Below, one piece after another: positions 43,527-53,091 of a stretch of 64,000 nucleotides of DNA. The position numbers and the translations under genes are program-made. The stretch is taken from NCBI RefSeq assembly GCF_947495995.1, contig NZ_CANMAX010000001.1, forward strand, positions 310,001-374,000. The letters are read 5' to 3'. Position 1 is the first letter of the stretch. The number at the start of each line of letters is the position of its first letter. The notes under the pieces are model-generated. The model was not told the origin of the DNA, did no database searches, and was given only the letters and a program-made list of their open reading frames with translations. This DNA is from an uncultured Tenacibaculum sp. Its GTDB lineage: Bacteria; Bacteroidota; Bacteroidia; Flavobacteriales; Flavobacteriaceae.

Positions 43527-44732
43527 TTAAGCAGTTTTAACTTTAGCACGTTTTAATCTCTTCTTTACATTACCTTGTACTACGTAATGATCAATTGTTG
43601 GAGCAAATACGTTCATTAATAAAATCGCTAAGAATACTCCTTCTGGGTAAGCTGGATTAAATACACGAATCATAATCGAAATAAATCCAATTAAGAAACC
43701 ATAAATCCACTTTCCTTTATTTGTTTGTGAAGCCGTTACTGGATCTGTTGCCATATATACAGCACCAAATGCTAAACCTCCGATCATTAAATGATCATAC
43801 CAAGAAGCACTCATTAGTCCGTAAAACTTACTTGTATCCGGAATAATTCCATTACTTGCAATTGCATTAAAAATTAATCCCATTACTGCTGCTCCTACAA
43901 ATGTAGAAACGATAATTCTCCAGCTACCAATCTTGGTAAAGATTAAAAATGCAGCTCCTAATAAGATTAAGAATGTAGAAGTTTCACCAACAGAACCAGG
44001 AATAAATCCGAAGAATTTTTCGAACATTGAATATGCTACTTCTTGGTTTTGTGCATAACTACCTAAAATAGTTTCTCCAGAAATAGCATCAGCAGAACCT
44101 GCTCTATTTACAGCATCGTGAACCCATACTTTATCTCCAGACATCCAAGTTGGATAAGCGAAGAATAAGAAAGCACGAATAGTTAACGCTGGATTTAAGA
44201 TGTTCATTCCAGTTCCTCCAAATACTTCTTTACCAATAACAACACCAAAAGCAACTGCTACAGCAAGCATCCATAATGGTAAATCTACTGGTACAATTAA
44301 CGGAACTAACATTCCTGTTACTAAGTATCCTTCTTCAATTTCGTGTCCTTTAATAATACAGAAAACGAATTCAATTGCTAAACCTACTACATAAGATACA
44401 ATTACAAGTGGTAATACCTTAATTGCTCCAACCCATAAGTTTGATAAGTTCCAAAAGCTACCACTAAAAAAACCTGTAATTTTTTCTACCTCACCAGTAG
44501 CTAGGTGATGTTGGTAACCTGCATTAAACATACCGAATAATAAACATGGAATTAAAGCCATGATTACAGTATTCATTGTACGTTTTAAATCATCAGCTGC
44601 CTTAATATGAGTTCCTCCATGAGTAGTCTCATTTGGCAAGTATAAAAAAGTATGAAATCCGTTAAATAGCGGAGCTATTTTCTTTCCTTTATACTTTTCT
44701 TTTAAATTATGTAAATTTTGTTTTAAGCTCAT
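43527..44732 (-). CDS. nqrB: Na+-translocating NADH:quinone reductase subunit B
   Basis: A 401-residue polytopic subunit that carries covalent FMN and riboflavin and is thought to contain the sodium channel. About ten membrane helices are visible. Conserved parts are GTGMNILNPALTIRAF and MATDPVTASQTNKGKW. The FMN attachment motif is SGET with Thr221, where many NqrB proteins have SGAT. The N-terminal segment PLFNGFHTFLYLPNETTHGG is family-typical. The gap to nqrA is 4 bp. Confidence 0.96.
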   Translation of the reverse strand: MSLKQNLHNLKEKYKGKKIAPLFNGFHTFLYLPNETTHGGTHIKAADDLKRTMNTVIMALIPCLLFGMFNAGYQHHLATGEVEKITGFFSGSFWNLSNLWVGAIKVLPLVIVSYVVGLAIEFVFCIIKGHEIEEGYLVTGMLVPLIVPVDLPLWMLAVAVAFGVVIGKEVFGGTGMNILNPALTIRAFLFFAYPTWMSGDKVWVHDAVNRAGSADAISGETILGSYAQNQEVAYSMFEKFFGFIPGSVGETSTFLILLGAAFLIFTKIGSWRIIVSTFVGAAVMGLIFNAIASNGIIPDTSKFYGLMSASWYDHLMIGGLAFGAVYMATDPVTASQTNKGKWIYGFLIGFISIMIRVFNPAYPEGVFLAILLMNVFAPTIDHYVVQGNVKKRLKRAKVKTA

Positions 44733-44736
44733 AATC

Positions 44737-46083
44737 TTATCCTAATTCTTTCATCATCAAGTCTAATCCTTCACGAATAATCTTTTGATGTGGTTGTTTT
44801 GATACACAAATAAATTCTGTTAAAGCAAAATCTTCTGGTGCAACTTCATAAGCTCCTAAACCTTCCATTTCATCAAGGTCTTTATACATACAAGCTTTTA
44901 ATAATTGCATCGGATAAATATCTAATGGGAAAACCTCTTCAAAAGCACCAGTAACTACGAATGCTCTGTGTTCTCCGTTAGTATTTGTATTTAAATCATA
45001 CTTTTTATTTGGGCTTAACCAAGAAAAAGTTAATGCTCTTGAAGTAGATATTTTGTTAAATACTGGTTTATTCCAACCGAAGAACTCATAGTCATCTCCT
45101 TCAGGAATAGCAGTAACTTGGTTATCATAAAAACCTAAAAACCCATCTTCACTAACTTGTAAACCAGATAAAACGTTACCACTAATAACTCTAGTATTAT
45201 CGTTATTTAAGTTTCCTTTTACTACATCAGAAATTTGGGCTCCAGCAACCACAGAAACATACTGAGGTTCGTTTATTTTAGAACCTGTTAATGCAACTTT
45301 TCTTGTAATATTTAATTTACCTGTTAAAAGTAATTCACCAATTACAACTAAATCTTGTGGAGTAACTACCCATACAACTTCACCTTTGTTAATTGGATTA
45401 ACTTGTGCAATTTGAGTACTTACATTTCCTACTGGGTGTGGTCCTTTTACATTGTGTAATTCTACTCCTTTAGCAGACGCTAGAGGTGATTTAGCAGAAC
45501 CAACAGAAACGTGAACTTTACCTTCAGTTAATTTTGTTAATGCAGTTAAAGCAGCGTTTAATTCTGCTTCTTTACCTTCTAAAACATAATCGTAATCTGC
45601 AGCTAAAGGCGCACTGTTATACCCTGATACAAAGATTGCTTTTGGTGCTTGATTTGGATTAGCAACAACATCGTACGGACGCTGTTTGATAAAAGGCCAG
45701 CATCCAGAAGCAAATAGGTGATTTTTAATCTCTTCACCAGACATTGCATCTACATCTACCTTACCAAAGTCTTTATGATCTTGCGTTCCGTTAGTTGTAA
45801 TTTTTATCTCTAAAACTTTTCTACGAGCTCCACGAACAATCTCCGTTACTTTACCACTTACAGGACTTGGAAATAAAATACGCTCGTCACTTTTATCGTA
45901 AAAAAGTGCCTCACCTGCCTTTACTTCAGCTCCTTCTTTTGCTAAAATTTTAGGGATAACGCCGTGAAAATCATCTGGCTTTACAGCAAAAACACTACCT
46001 AATGGAAGTTCGGTAGTTACCTGCTTTGCTTCGCCAACGAGCTTTATATCAAGCCCTTTTTTTATACGGATGTCTTTTGACAT
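44737..46083 (-). CDS. nqrA: Na+-translocating NADH:quinone reductase subunit A
   Basis: A 448-residue soluble subunit, first gene of the operon, involved in quinone binding. Typical segments are IRIKKGLDIKLVGEA, VKPDDFHGVIPKILAKEGAEVKAGE (a biotinyl-like fold), GCWPFIKQRPYDVVANP and ALTGSKINEPQYV. The start is the ATG giving MSKDIRIKKG; the open frame continues 26 codons upstream but those run through the promoter element at 46119-46126 and are not family-like. Confidence 0.96.
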   Translation of the reverse strand: MSKDIRIKKGLDIKLVGEAKQVTTELPLGSVFAVKPDDFHGVIPKILAKEGAEVKAGEALFYDKSDERILFPSPVSGKVTEIVRGARRKVLEIKITTNGTQDHKDFGKVDVDAMSGEEIKNHLFASGCWPFIKQRPYDVVANPNQAPKAIFVSGYNSAPLAADYDYVLEGKEAELNAALTALTKLTEGKVHVSVGSAKSPLASAKGVELHNVKGPHPVGNVSTQIAQVNPINKGEVVWVVTPQDLVVIGELLLTGKLNITRKVALTGSKINEPQYVSVVAGAQISDVVKGNLNNDNTRVISGNVLSGLQVSEDGFLGFYDNQVTAIPEGDDYEFFGWNKPVFNKISTSRALTFSWLSPNKKYDLNTNTNGEHRAFVVTGAFEEVFPLDIYPMQLLKACMYKDLDEMEGLGAYEVAPEDFALTEFICVSKQPHQKIIREGLDLMMKELG

Positions 46084-46118
46084 AGTAACTAATGTATTTG
46101 ATTTTCTTAAAAAACACG

Positions 46119-46126
46119 CAAATTTA
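46119..46126 (-). promoter_or_regulatory. TAnnTTTG -7 promoter element of the nqr operon
   Basis: TAAATTTG on the minus strand, with a predicted leader of about 32 nt before the nqrA ATG. It supports the shorter nqrA start. Confidence 0.45.
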
Positions 46127-46231
46127 ATTATTTTAAAATCGACCAAGTAGTGAATCATCACTATATCTTACAATCACAGTCTTATTTATATCTGTTCTAA
46201 ATAAAATATTGCGCTTTGGCTTACAATTTGA

Positions 46232-46239
46232 TATTTTTG
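46232..46239 (+). promoter_or_regulatory. TAnnTTTG -7 promoter element of the T9SS plug gene
   Basis: TATTTTTG ends 5 bp before the ATG at 46245, with a TTG near -33 (46209-46211). The predicted transcript would have a leader of about 2 nt, a second near-leaderless case in this window. Confidence 0.5.
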
Positions 46240-46244
46240 CATAC

Positions 46245-47465
46245 ATGAAGAACTTCTATTTATTTTTTCTTTTAACCATTACGTTCCAACTACAAACAAT
46301 TGGACAAAACATCAAAACAATTCAATTTAGACCTTTGGGAAATAAAAACCCTGCTCCAATTGCTCGATTAGGCTCTGTTTTTGAACTATCTTTTGATGAT
46401 TTAGAAGCCGATAATAAAGACTATCAGTATAAAATTGAACATATGACTTACGATTGGCAACCCAGTAATTTGCAGTCCAATCAATATATAAATGGTTTTG
46501 AGCAGAACTACATCATAGATGTAACCAACTCTTTTAACACACTTCAGAATTACACACATTACCGTATTAAAATTCCAAATCAGAATACAAGAATCACACA
46601 AAGCGGAAACTATTTACTTTCTGTTTTAAATGATGATGATGAAGTTGTATTTACCAGACGTTTTATTCTTTATGAAGATATTACGACTGTTGGGGTTAAT
46701 GTAATTAGAAGTCGAAATATAGAAACTGTAGACACACAACAAACTGTACAGTTTATTGTGAATCATGAAAACTTATTTATTAATAATCCCAGCCAGGAAA
46801 TAAAAGTTCAATTATTACAAAATAACATTTGGGACACTGCTGTAACAGATATTTCTCCACTATTTATCAGAAGCAATCAATTGATTTACAATCATACCTT
46901 AAAAACAAATTTTTGGGGAGGTAATGAATACTTTAACTTTGACAATAAATACATCCGTAGTACAAACGTAAATATTGCTAAAACTGCTCGCCTAGATCGT
47001 TTTCATAATTATCTCTACACAAATTCTGAAAGAAACAATAAACCTTACACCTATTACCCAGATATTAATGGTCAATTTACTATCAGAACTTTAGATGCAG
47101 AAGACGAAGCTTCAGAAGCTGATTACGCTGTAATGCATTTTTCTCTTGAAGCGTACGAACCTTATAACAGTAAAGACGTCTACGTTTATGGTGCTTTTAA
47201 TGACTTTCAGTTAGAAGAGGAAAATAAAATGACCTACAATAATGAAGACGGTGTTTATGAAACAACTATTTTATTAAAACAAGGTTTTTATAACTACACG
47301 TATGTTACTGTAGATGAAAACTCAAAAATTGATACTACAGAAATAAATGGGTCTTTCTTTCAAACTGAAAATGTTTATAACGCTATTATATATTACAGAC
47401 CATTTGGAGCATTATTCGACAGAGTTGTTGGAGTCGGATTAGGATACTTCGATCAAAACAGGTAA
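46245..47465 (+). CDS. Type IX secretion system plug protein (DUF5103 family)
   Basis: A 406-residue periplasmic or outer-membrane-associated protein with a signal peptide (about 1-21, ending QTIGQ). The sequence IKTIQFRPLGNKNPAPIARLGSVFELSFDDLE matches the start of the DUF5103 family. This family includes the plug that closes the periplasmic side of the Sov translocon in Flavobacterium. MTYDWQPSNLQSNQYINGF and VYVYGAFNDFQLEEENKM (a carbohydrate-binding-like fold) follow. The start is the ATG before the signal peptide. It is divergent from nqrA. The role in T9SS is from knowledge of the family. Confidence 0.85.
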   Translation: MKNFYLFFLLTITFQLQTIGQNIKTIQFRPLGNKNPAPIARLGSVFELSFDDLEADNKDYQYKIEHMTYDWQPSNLQSNQYINGFEQNYIIDVTNSFNTLQNYTHYRIKIPNQNTRITQSGNYLLSVLNDDDEVVFTRRFILYEDITTVGVNVIRSRNIETVDTQQTVQFIVNHENLFINNPSQEIKVQLLQNNIWDTAVTDISPLFIRSNQLIYNHTLKTNFWGGNEYFNFDNKYIRSTNVNIAKTARLDRFHNYLYTNSERNNKPYTYYPDINGQFTIRTLDAEDEASEADYAVMHFSLEAYEPYNSKDVYVYGAFNDFQLEEENKMTYNNEDGVYETTILLKQGFYNYTYVTVDENSKIDTTEINGSFFQTENVYNAIIYYRPFGALFDRVVGVGLGYFDQNR

Positions 47466-47511
47466 TTTGCGCGAAATTGTTATTCTAAATAAAAAGCGTT
47501 ATATTTAATAT

Positions 47512-47898
47512 ATGTTTCAACAGATTACGAAGGGAATTAAAATATCAGTTAAAACAACTTTCAATGGCACTATTTACAGAGGCTATATGCAGCACTACGC
47601 CTTTAGTTATTTTGTTACGATAAAAAATAATTCTCAAGAAACAGTACAATTATTAGAGCGTTTTTGGACTATTTTAGATGCTTTAAATGAAACTGAATAT
47701 GTTGAAGGAGAAGGCGTCGTAGGTCAAACTCCAATCATAAAACCTAATGAAGAATATAATTACAGATCTAATTGTTTTCTACTTTCTTCTATTGGTGCAA
47801 TGACTGGAAAATATAAAATGAGAAACACTGAAACTCGTGAAGAGTTTTTAGTTAACATACCAACTTTTCAACTAACAACTACACCTACGCTTAATTAA
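47512..47898 (+). CDS. apaG: ApaG family protein
   Basis: A 128-residue protein of the ApaG domain family, a fibronectin-like beta-sandwich. Family marks are the opening strand ITKGIKISVKTTF, YFVTIKNNSQETVQLLERFW and a VVGQTPIIKPNEEYNYRS segment with the conserved Gly-Gln-Pro-like turn. The length equals that of E. coli ApaG. Its exact function is unsettled; it has been linked to divalent cation balance. It is directly followed by the DUF3667 gene with no gap. Confidence 0.9.
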   Translation: MFQQITKGIKISVKTTFNGTIYRGYMQHYAFSYFVTIKNNSQETVQLLERFWTILDALNETEYVEGEGVVGQTPIIKPNEEYNYRSNCFLLSSIGAMTGKYKMRNTETREEFLVNIPTFQLTTTPTLN

Positions 47899-48999
47899 AT
47901 GGCGAAAAATAATCTACCAGCCGTAACCAAAGATACCAACTGTTTAAATTGTGGATTTCAATTTAGAGGAGATGAAATATTTTGTCCGAATTGCGGACAA
48001 AAAAACAAAGGAAAACGAATTACATTTAAAAGCTTTGTAAGAGAAGTTTTTGCTGGATTTTTCTCTTGGGATGCAAAATTTTGGAAAACACTTCTTCCTC
48101 TACTTTTTAAACCAGGAAAAGTTTCTAAAGATTATATCAACGGAAAAAGATCTACATACAGTAACCCTTTTCGTTTTTATTTAACAACTTCTGTTTTATT
48201 CTTTCTACTTATCGGATTAAACAACACGATTAAAGAATATCGCGTTTTATCGTCAACAGAAACCAAAGAAGAAAGTATTTTTGAACAAACTTCTGATTCT
48301 ATAAAAAAGCAAATTTCTTTAAAAGATAATAGCGGTTTATTTAACGTTGGAGTTAACAACCTTGAAGATAGTATAAAAAAAGGTATAGAAGATGGTGCGA
48401 AAGCAAGTAAAAATCAAAAATTAGATTCTCTTAAAGATCCAAGTGATTTTGATAGCCTGATAAAGTTTAACATAAGAAACCCTGATATCTCTACAGATAA
48501 GGCCTTAGACAGTTTAGGAATTGAAAAAAACTTTACAAACAGACTAAAATATTCGAAAGCAAAAACTTTTGCTTCAATAGTTTCCGGAACTGGTGTTAAA
48601 AGCTTTTTAAATAACATTGTTTCTAAAATATCCGTAGCTCTTTTTATTTTGCTACCAATTTTTGCCCTGTTCTTTAAGTTTATTTACATCAGAAGAAAAT
48701 ACACTTATGTGGAACATTTGATATTCATATTTCACACACAAACAGTTTTCTTTTTAATATTCTCTTTTTACGTAATATTTGAGATAATATGGCATAATAA
48801 AATAGAAGCAAATGGATCTACTATAATGACTGTATTACTGTTATTTTTCATGGTATATTTATTTATTGCCATGAAACGTTTTTACAAGCAAGGATTCTTT
48901 AAAACTACTGTAAAATACATCTTAGCTAACATTTCATTCTTTATGCTTTCTACATTGGGAATATCTGTACTTACTGTGATTATTTTTATTTTAAACTAA
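47899..48999 (+). CDS. DUF3667 family membrane protein with N-terminal zinc ribbon
   Basis: A 366-residue protein whose N-terminus holds a four-Cys zinc ribbon (Cys15, Cys18, Cys29, Cys32). It continues with the family-typical FKSFVREVFAGFFSWDAKFW and PGKVSKDYINGKRSTYSNPFRFYL. About five membrane helices are visible: one near 90-105 and four in the last 130 residues. Between them lies a polar region of about 130 residues rich in Lys, Asp and Ser. The function of the family is unknown. The ATG abuts the apaG stop, indicating coupled expression. Confidence 0.85.
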   Translation: MAKNNLPAVTKDTNCLNCGFQFRGDEIFCPNCGQKNKGKRITFKSFVREVFAGFFSWDAKFWKTLLPLLFKPGKVSKDYINGKRSTYSNPFRFYLTTSVLFFLLIGLNNTIKEYRVLSSTETKEESIFEQTSDSIKKQISLKDNSGLFNVGVNNLEDSIKKGIEDGAKASKNQKLDSLKDPSDFDSLIKFNIRNPDISTDKALDSLGIEKNFTNRLKYSKAKTFASIVSGTGVKSFLNNIVSKISVALFILLPIFALFFKFIYIRRKYTYVEHLIFIFHTQTVFFLIFSFYVIFEIIWHNKIEANGSTIMTVLLLFFMVYLFIAMKRFYKQGFFKTTVKYILANISFFMLSTLGISVLTVIIFILN

Positions 49000-49036
49000 C
49001 GATAAGTATTGATCAATAGCGTTTACTTTTAACATC

Positions 49037-50431
49037 TCATGATCGAGATGCGGTAAAAATTTGTACTATAAAGTTTTGTGATGGCTCTTTTAATTGAATC
49101 GTAAATTCAAATTTATTATTTGAATCTAAAGTAGATGCTACACTTTTTACTAGAGCAACATATTTGTTATCGAAAGCATAAGCACCTTCACTTTCTTTCA
49201 AATAACGTTCAACATTAAAAGAAAAAAACAATTTCTTTCCTTCTTGTAAATTATTCGACCTCCTTACATTCGTATAAAACGATAATTCTCCATTTTCTTC
49301 ATAAGCCGTTAACACTTTAAAAAAAGGAATAATTGTTAACACCTCTTCTTCATTTACCTTTTTCACCACTTCTTTTTCTTTCAAATAATGCACCAAAGAA
49401 TCAGTAGTCATATTTAACGTAAAATCAGGTAGTGTAGTTTTTTCTATTGTTGTTTTTGCTACTTTATTAAAATCGTCATCATATTCATAAGTAACAATAG
49501 TATCAGTTCTTTTCTCAAAAGAAGCTAAGTTGAATGTAAAAGCACCATTCCATTTATTCAACACGGAATCAACTGACAAAGTTGTTAGTTTTTTAAACTT
49601 TTCTTTTTGAATTCTAGTTATTTTATCTACTAAGAGTTTGGTGTTTATTTTAGCTGAAACATTTACTAAACCTAGAGTTTCCGGCAACTCAGACGTATGA
49701 GGTAAAAACAAATCAAATTGATCATTCAAAGAACCTGTAATATTTAAATTCCCTTGTTCTATGTTTATCGCTAAATAATCTTTTTTACTACTTACTAAAG
49801 TAACATCGTTTTTCTTCTTTTTAATCTCTTGAATTAACTCATTTTCTTCCTTTAAATAACGAGTATTTATAAACACCTCCTTAACTAATTCAGGAATCTT
49901 TACATTATTAAATTTATAAGCTAAAATTATTTCATCCTCATATATAGCAAAGAAATGAGATTTCTTTTCATACACATTAATATTATCAAAACTTGTTGAA
50001 ACATATGCGTTCTGCTTAAAAAAAGCAGCTAATTTCTCCTTGTCTTCAATTGAAAAAGAACTGCTAACAAGTGCTCCTTTAAAATTTTGATCGTTTGTAT
50101 AAAAAAATGCTTGTGGTGGTATCGAAATTGTCTTGTAAAAATCAACTTTCTTAGTTTTCTTCTTACTTGGTTTCTGAACTTTTACAGTATCTACCTTTTT
50201 TACTACCGGTTTAACTGATCGTTTCTTTTTAGGACGAAAATATAACGATGGGTGTTTTATATATTCTTTTACAACATCATATTCGACACTACGAATATTA
50301 ACACACACAATAGTTTCTGCAGATGCTGGAATTTTATTAGCATAAACTAATTGTGGGGTATATCTAAAATACCCCACAACTAATATAATGGTAATCAAAA
50401 ATAATATGAAATAACTTATTTTTTTAATCAT
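49037..50431 (-). CDS. Membrane-anchored hypothetical protein, distant paralogue of the next gene upstream
   Basis: A 464-residue protein with one N-terminal membrane helix (about 5-21) and a large extracytoplasmic part. A Lys/Val/Pro-rich stretch lies at about 64-100. Residues 312-340 contain VTYEYDDDFNKVAK and then LPDFTLNM, which match KYEYDEDYNRKEV and VPDFTIMI at about 367-395 of the protein encoded at 50450. The order and spacing elsewhere are also alike, so the two are diverged paralogues. It is the last gene of a three-gene operon. Function unknown. Confidence 0.7.
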   Translation of the reverse strand: MIKKISYFILFLITIILVVGYFRYTPQLVYANKIPASAETIVCVNIRSVEYDVVKEYIKHPSLYFRPKKKRSVKPVVKKVDTVKVQKPSKKKTKKVDFYKTISIPPQAFFYTNDQNFKGALVSSSFSIEDKEKLAAFFKQNAYVSTSFDNINVYEKKSHFFAIYEDEIILAYKFNNVKIPELVKEVFINTRYLKEENELIQEIKKKKNDVTLVSSKKDYLAINIEQGNLNITGSLNDQFDLFLPHTSELPETLGLVNVSAKINTKLLVDKITRIQKEKFKKLTTLSVDSVLNKWNGAFTFNLASFEKRTDTIVTYEYDDDFNKVAKTTIEKTTLPDFTLNMTTDSLVHYLKEKEVVKKVNEEEVLTIIPFFKVLTAYEENGELSFYTNVRRSNNLQEGKKLFFSFNVERYLKESEGAYAFDNKYVALVKSVASTLDSNNKFEFTIQLKEPSQNFIVQIFTASRS

Positions 50432-50449
50432 ACAATGTGTTTAAGTAGC

Positions 50450-52111
50450 TTACATAGCATTTATAAACTTGAACAACAATTTCAGAGTATTTTCCTCTGT
50501 AGTACTTGTATTAATTCTAAGTTGAGTTGAGATTTTATCTCCTTTCATTTTAGATACGTTTAAATACCCATCTTTAAGATTTTCATATCCAAAGTCGAAA
50601 GTTTTTTGCATTCTTCTACCTAACATACCTTCAGGCACTTTTCCCATCACTCCATGAATATTAACGTAAGTTAAAAAGCTACTTTTTTTAATTAATTTAT
50701 TAAACTTAGAAGTTCCATAATCCATTCTTGAAGAAAGAATTCCAAGCGCTCTAGTCTTAGAAGTTGTAAAGCTCATTACATTATCTTTAACTACTATATG
50801 TAACTTAAATGGTAACTCAGATTTTTTATCTTTAAACTCATAAAGACCTTTGTTACTTGTTAACAAACCATGTTTAACTCCTAGATCTAGAATTTTTGAC
50901 AATAATTTTTCTTTTTTAGAACCTATCATTATTGTAAAATCTGGAACCATTTCATCTTTGTAAGATTCTACTTCTTTACGATTATAATCTTCATCATATT
51001 CATACTTAACAAACTTTACCTTTTGTTTTGAAAAATCATTTAAAACAAACAAACCATTTCCAGTAATTAATTCTCCTATCGCTTCTTCGTCTAATACTAA
51101 AGAAAATAAATCCGTAATTAAACTTATCTCTTCTTTCATATTAGGAAGAAAATCTCCATACAAGTCATTTATCAAAGTTGGGTATTGTAATAAGACTTCT
51201 TCTGTATTCATTGAAAAACTAGCAAAACCTAACATTTTATTATGATCAAAATTCTTTAAAATGTTAGAACTCATTTTTCTGTTATACATCTTTTTGAATG
51301 ACTTTTTCACTCCAGAGCTTACAGTCATATCAACAGTAAGATTTATGTTGTCTTTTTCAAAGAACAAGTTCCCTGCAACCTCTTCAATACCGTACATGTT
51401 TTTATTGTTCGCTATTGTTAAACCAGAAGTTAAAGCAGAAAAACCACTTCCCATTGTTTCATTTATAGCTCCTAAAAACTTAGACATTAAACTTCCATAA
51501 TCACGAACCCACATTGTTAATACAGAATTCTTTTTCTTAGCTTTTTGAAAGCTTCTATTAGACGCTAATGTTGCATCACTTTTTCCTTCTAATAAATTAA
51601 AAGCATAATCTTTTAACCCCTCTACACTACCTTTATTATCCTGATTTTTTCCAGAATTTTTCTTAAGCGTGAATAAGAAAAAACGCTCATTCCAAATGAT
51701 TATATTCTCTCTTTCTTCTAGATAAGAAAATCCGTTGTTAGTTTTTAGTTTCTTTAGGTTTCTTTTACCTAAATGAGACTCGAACTTTTCTTTATCATTA
51801 AGCTCAAAAAGCCCATTAAAAAATATAGTGTTGTTATTTTCCTTTAAGAAAAAATATGCATTAGCCTTAATGTTAATTCCAGCCTTTTCTAACGATGGAA
51901 TTTTATCTTCTCTTCTTCTGTTTAAGTTTTTCAATATACTCTTTCCCATTAAACTACTATCAAGTTCATTTACTGATAATAATTCAAATAAATTTCCTGT
52001 ATTTGCCGAAACGACAACATCTGCATTTTTAGGAATTCTAGTTTCTAAAGTTTGAGCTTTTAAAGAAATAACTGCAACTAAAAGCAATACTAGTGTTGTA
52101 ATTCTCTTCAT
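50450..52111 (-). CDS. Secreted protein, possibly DUF4836-like
   Basis: A 553-residue exported protein with a signal peptide (about 1-19, ending SLKAQ). It opens with RIPKNADVVVSANTGNLFELL, the kind of start seen in DUF4836-type proteins (IPxDAxxVVxxNxxxLL); I am not certain of the family. Strand-rich segments such as YFFLKENNNTIFFNGLFEL and NIIIWNERFFLFTL follow. The shared YEYDxDxN and PDFT motif links it to the 49037 protein. Its start overlaps the stop of the upstream lipoprotein gene by 4 bp. Confidence 0.7.
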   Translation of the reverse strand: MKRITTLVLLLVAVISLKAQTLETRIPKNADVVVSANTGNLFELLSVNELDSSLMGKSILKNLNRRREDKIPSLEKAGINIKANAYFFLKENNNTIFFNGLFELNDKEKFESHLGKRNLKKLKTNNGFSYLEERENIIIWNERFFLFTLKKNSGKNQDNKGSVEGLKDYAFNLLEGKSDATLASNRSFQKAKKKNSVLTMWVRDYGSLMSKFLGAINETMGSGFSALTSGLTIANNKNMYGIEEVAGNLFFEKDNINLTVDMTVSSGVKKSFKKMYNRKMSSNILKNFDHNKMLGFASFSMNTEEVLLQYPTLINDLYGDFLPNMKEEISLITDLFSLVLDEEAIGELITGNGLFVLNDFSKQKVKFVKYEYDEDYNRKEVESYKDEMVPDFTIMIGSKKEKLLSKILDLGVKHGLLTSNKGLYEFKDKKSELPFKLHIVVKDNVMSFTTSKTRALGILSSRMDYGTSKFNKLIKKSSFLTYVNIHGVMGKVPEGMLGRRMQKTFDFGYENLKDGYLNVSKMKGDKISTQLRINTSTTEENTLKLLFKFINAM

Positions 52112-52776
52112 TCTAATTCTATGTGATTTTTAATTGATTTATTGTTAGTGATTATATCCTGAATGCTAGCCCTTAACATAAGTGCTTTTTTTGTTTTAGA
52201 TATTCTGCAATGTTTATTCTGAAATGTTTTTACAGGTGATTTAAAACGATAAATACTCGTGTAACTCGCATCTTTTAGGATAGCTTTATCTTTTTCTTTT
52301 GCTTTTTTAATTTCTTTTGAAAAATCGAAATGATGACTTCTTGTAAACGTCTTTTTATTCTTATTGTATGTAAAATGCTTGTGTTTTTTAATAGACATAG
52401 CATCTTTCTTTGAACTAAAGCTCGCAATTACTGTATTTAGCACATCGACATTATCAAAATCGAATGATACTGTTACGATAAACTCTTTAAAGTTCAAATT
52501 ACTTTGCACATTACTTACTCCTTTCAGCTTTTTAACTTTAACTAGCGCTTTGTTAACTTGTTGTCTGATTTTTTCTTTTGAAGGAACCTTATACCCATTT
52601 ATGCTATCTAAAAGCATGATAGAAGCTAACTTTGTTTTGCTTTTACTAAGGTTTAGTGTTAAAACAACATTCCCCGAACCATCTTCATTAAAAGATACTT
52701 CTTCAACAAACTCAAAACAACTAACCAATAAAAAAGAAGAGAGCAATAATGCAATTATTTTAATTTTTCTTTTCAT
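52108..52776 (-). CDS. Predicted lipoprotein, first gene of an envelope operon
   Basis: A 222-residue lipoprotein with lipobox LVSC (Cys20) and a mature start FEFVEEVSFNEDGSGNVVLTLNLSKS, a pattern common in flavobacterial lipoproteins that are the first member of this operon type. A helical basic part (KIRQQVNKALVKVKKLKGV) and two further strands follow, and the end is Ile/Asn/Lys-rich. It overlaps the next gene by 4 bp (ATGA). A TACTTTTG element 24 bp upstream gives it a promoter. Function unknown. Confidence 0.7.
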   Translation of the reverse strand: MKRKIKIIALLLSSFLLVSCFEFVEEVSFNEDGSGNVVLTLNLSKSKTKLASIMLLDSINGYKVPSKEKIRQQVNKALVKVKKLKGVSNVQSNLNFKEFIVTVSFDFDNVDVLNTVIASFSSKKDAMSIKKHKHFTYNKNKKTFTRSHHFDFSKEIKKAKEKDKAILKDASYTSIYRFKSPVKTFQNKHCRISKTKKALMLRASIQDIITNNKSIKNHIELE

Positions 52777-52799
52777 ATTCTTTTGTAATTACAAGGGTG

Positions 52800-52807
52800 C
52801 AAAAGTA
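52800..52807 (-). promoter_or_regulatory. TAnnTTTG -7 promoter element of the 52776 operon
   Basis: TACTTTTG on the minus strand, with a predicted leader of about 20 nt. A GTAACAA/TTGTTAC inverted repeat (52825-52831 and 52843-52849) lies at about -30 to -53 and could be an operator. Confidence 0.5.
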
Positions 52808-52837
52808 GCAATATCAACTTACAAGTAACAATTTTTA

Positions 52838-53053
52838 TCAATTTGTTACAGTTTTTGTCTTTTTTATTTTAGAAAAGAGCTTTTTTTTATCATTTCTAAC
52901 TTTTGAATCTTGATAAATCCCAAAAAACAAGCAATTTTTATCAACCTCTCTTGTAGAAAAAAACTTGCCACTAAAAACAAAAATAAGAGCAAAGGCAATT
53001 TTCAACCCGCTCTTAATATCTAATTTCGAAGCAAAAATTAATTTTATTTTCAA
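52838..53053 (-). CDS. Doubtful small open frame in the 52777-53091 gap
   Basis: A 71-codon frame with a hydrophobic stretch (SGLKIAFALIFVFSGKFF) and a Lys-rich end. Its ATG overlaps a TAGTTTTG element (53058-53051), so a transcript from that element would miss the start, and its end runs into the inverted repeat at 52825-52849. No family is recognised. The rest of this 315-bp gap holds only the promoter of the next operon. Confidence 0.2.
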   Translation of the reverse strand: MKIKLIFASKLDIKSGLKIAFALIFVFSGKFFSTREVDKNCLFFGIYQDSKVRNDKKKLFSKIKKTKTVTN

Positions 53054-53091
53054 AACTATATACCCCTGATTAGGAGAAAACTCATAACTAC

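Noticed and set aside
46084..46161. 26-codon extension of nqrA
   Set aside because: Covers the -7 element on the same strand; NqrA begins at MSKDIRIKKG.
53041..53075. CAGGGGT with a nearby TAGTTTTG on the minus strand, similar to the 27-bp box
   Set aside because: Only about 9 bases agree and the spacing to the -7 element differs, so it is not counted as a third copy.
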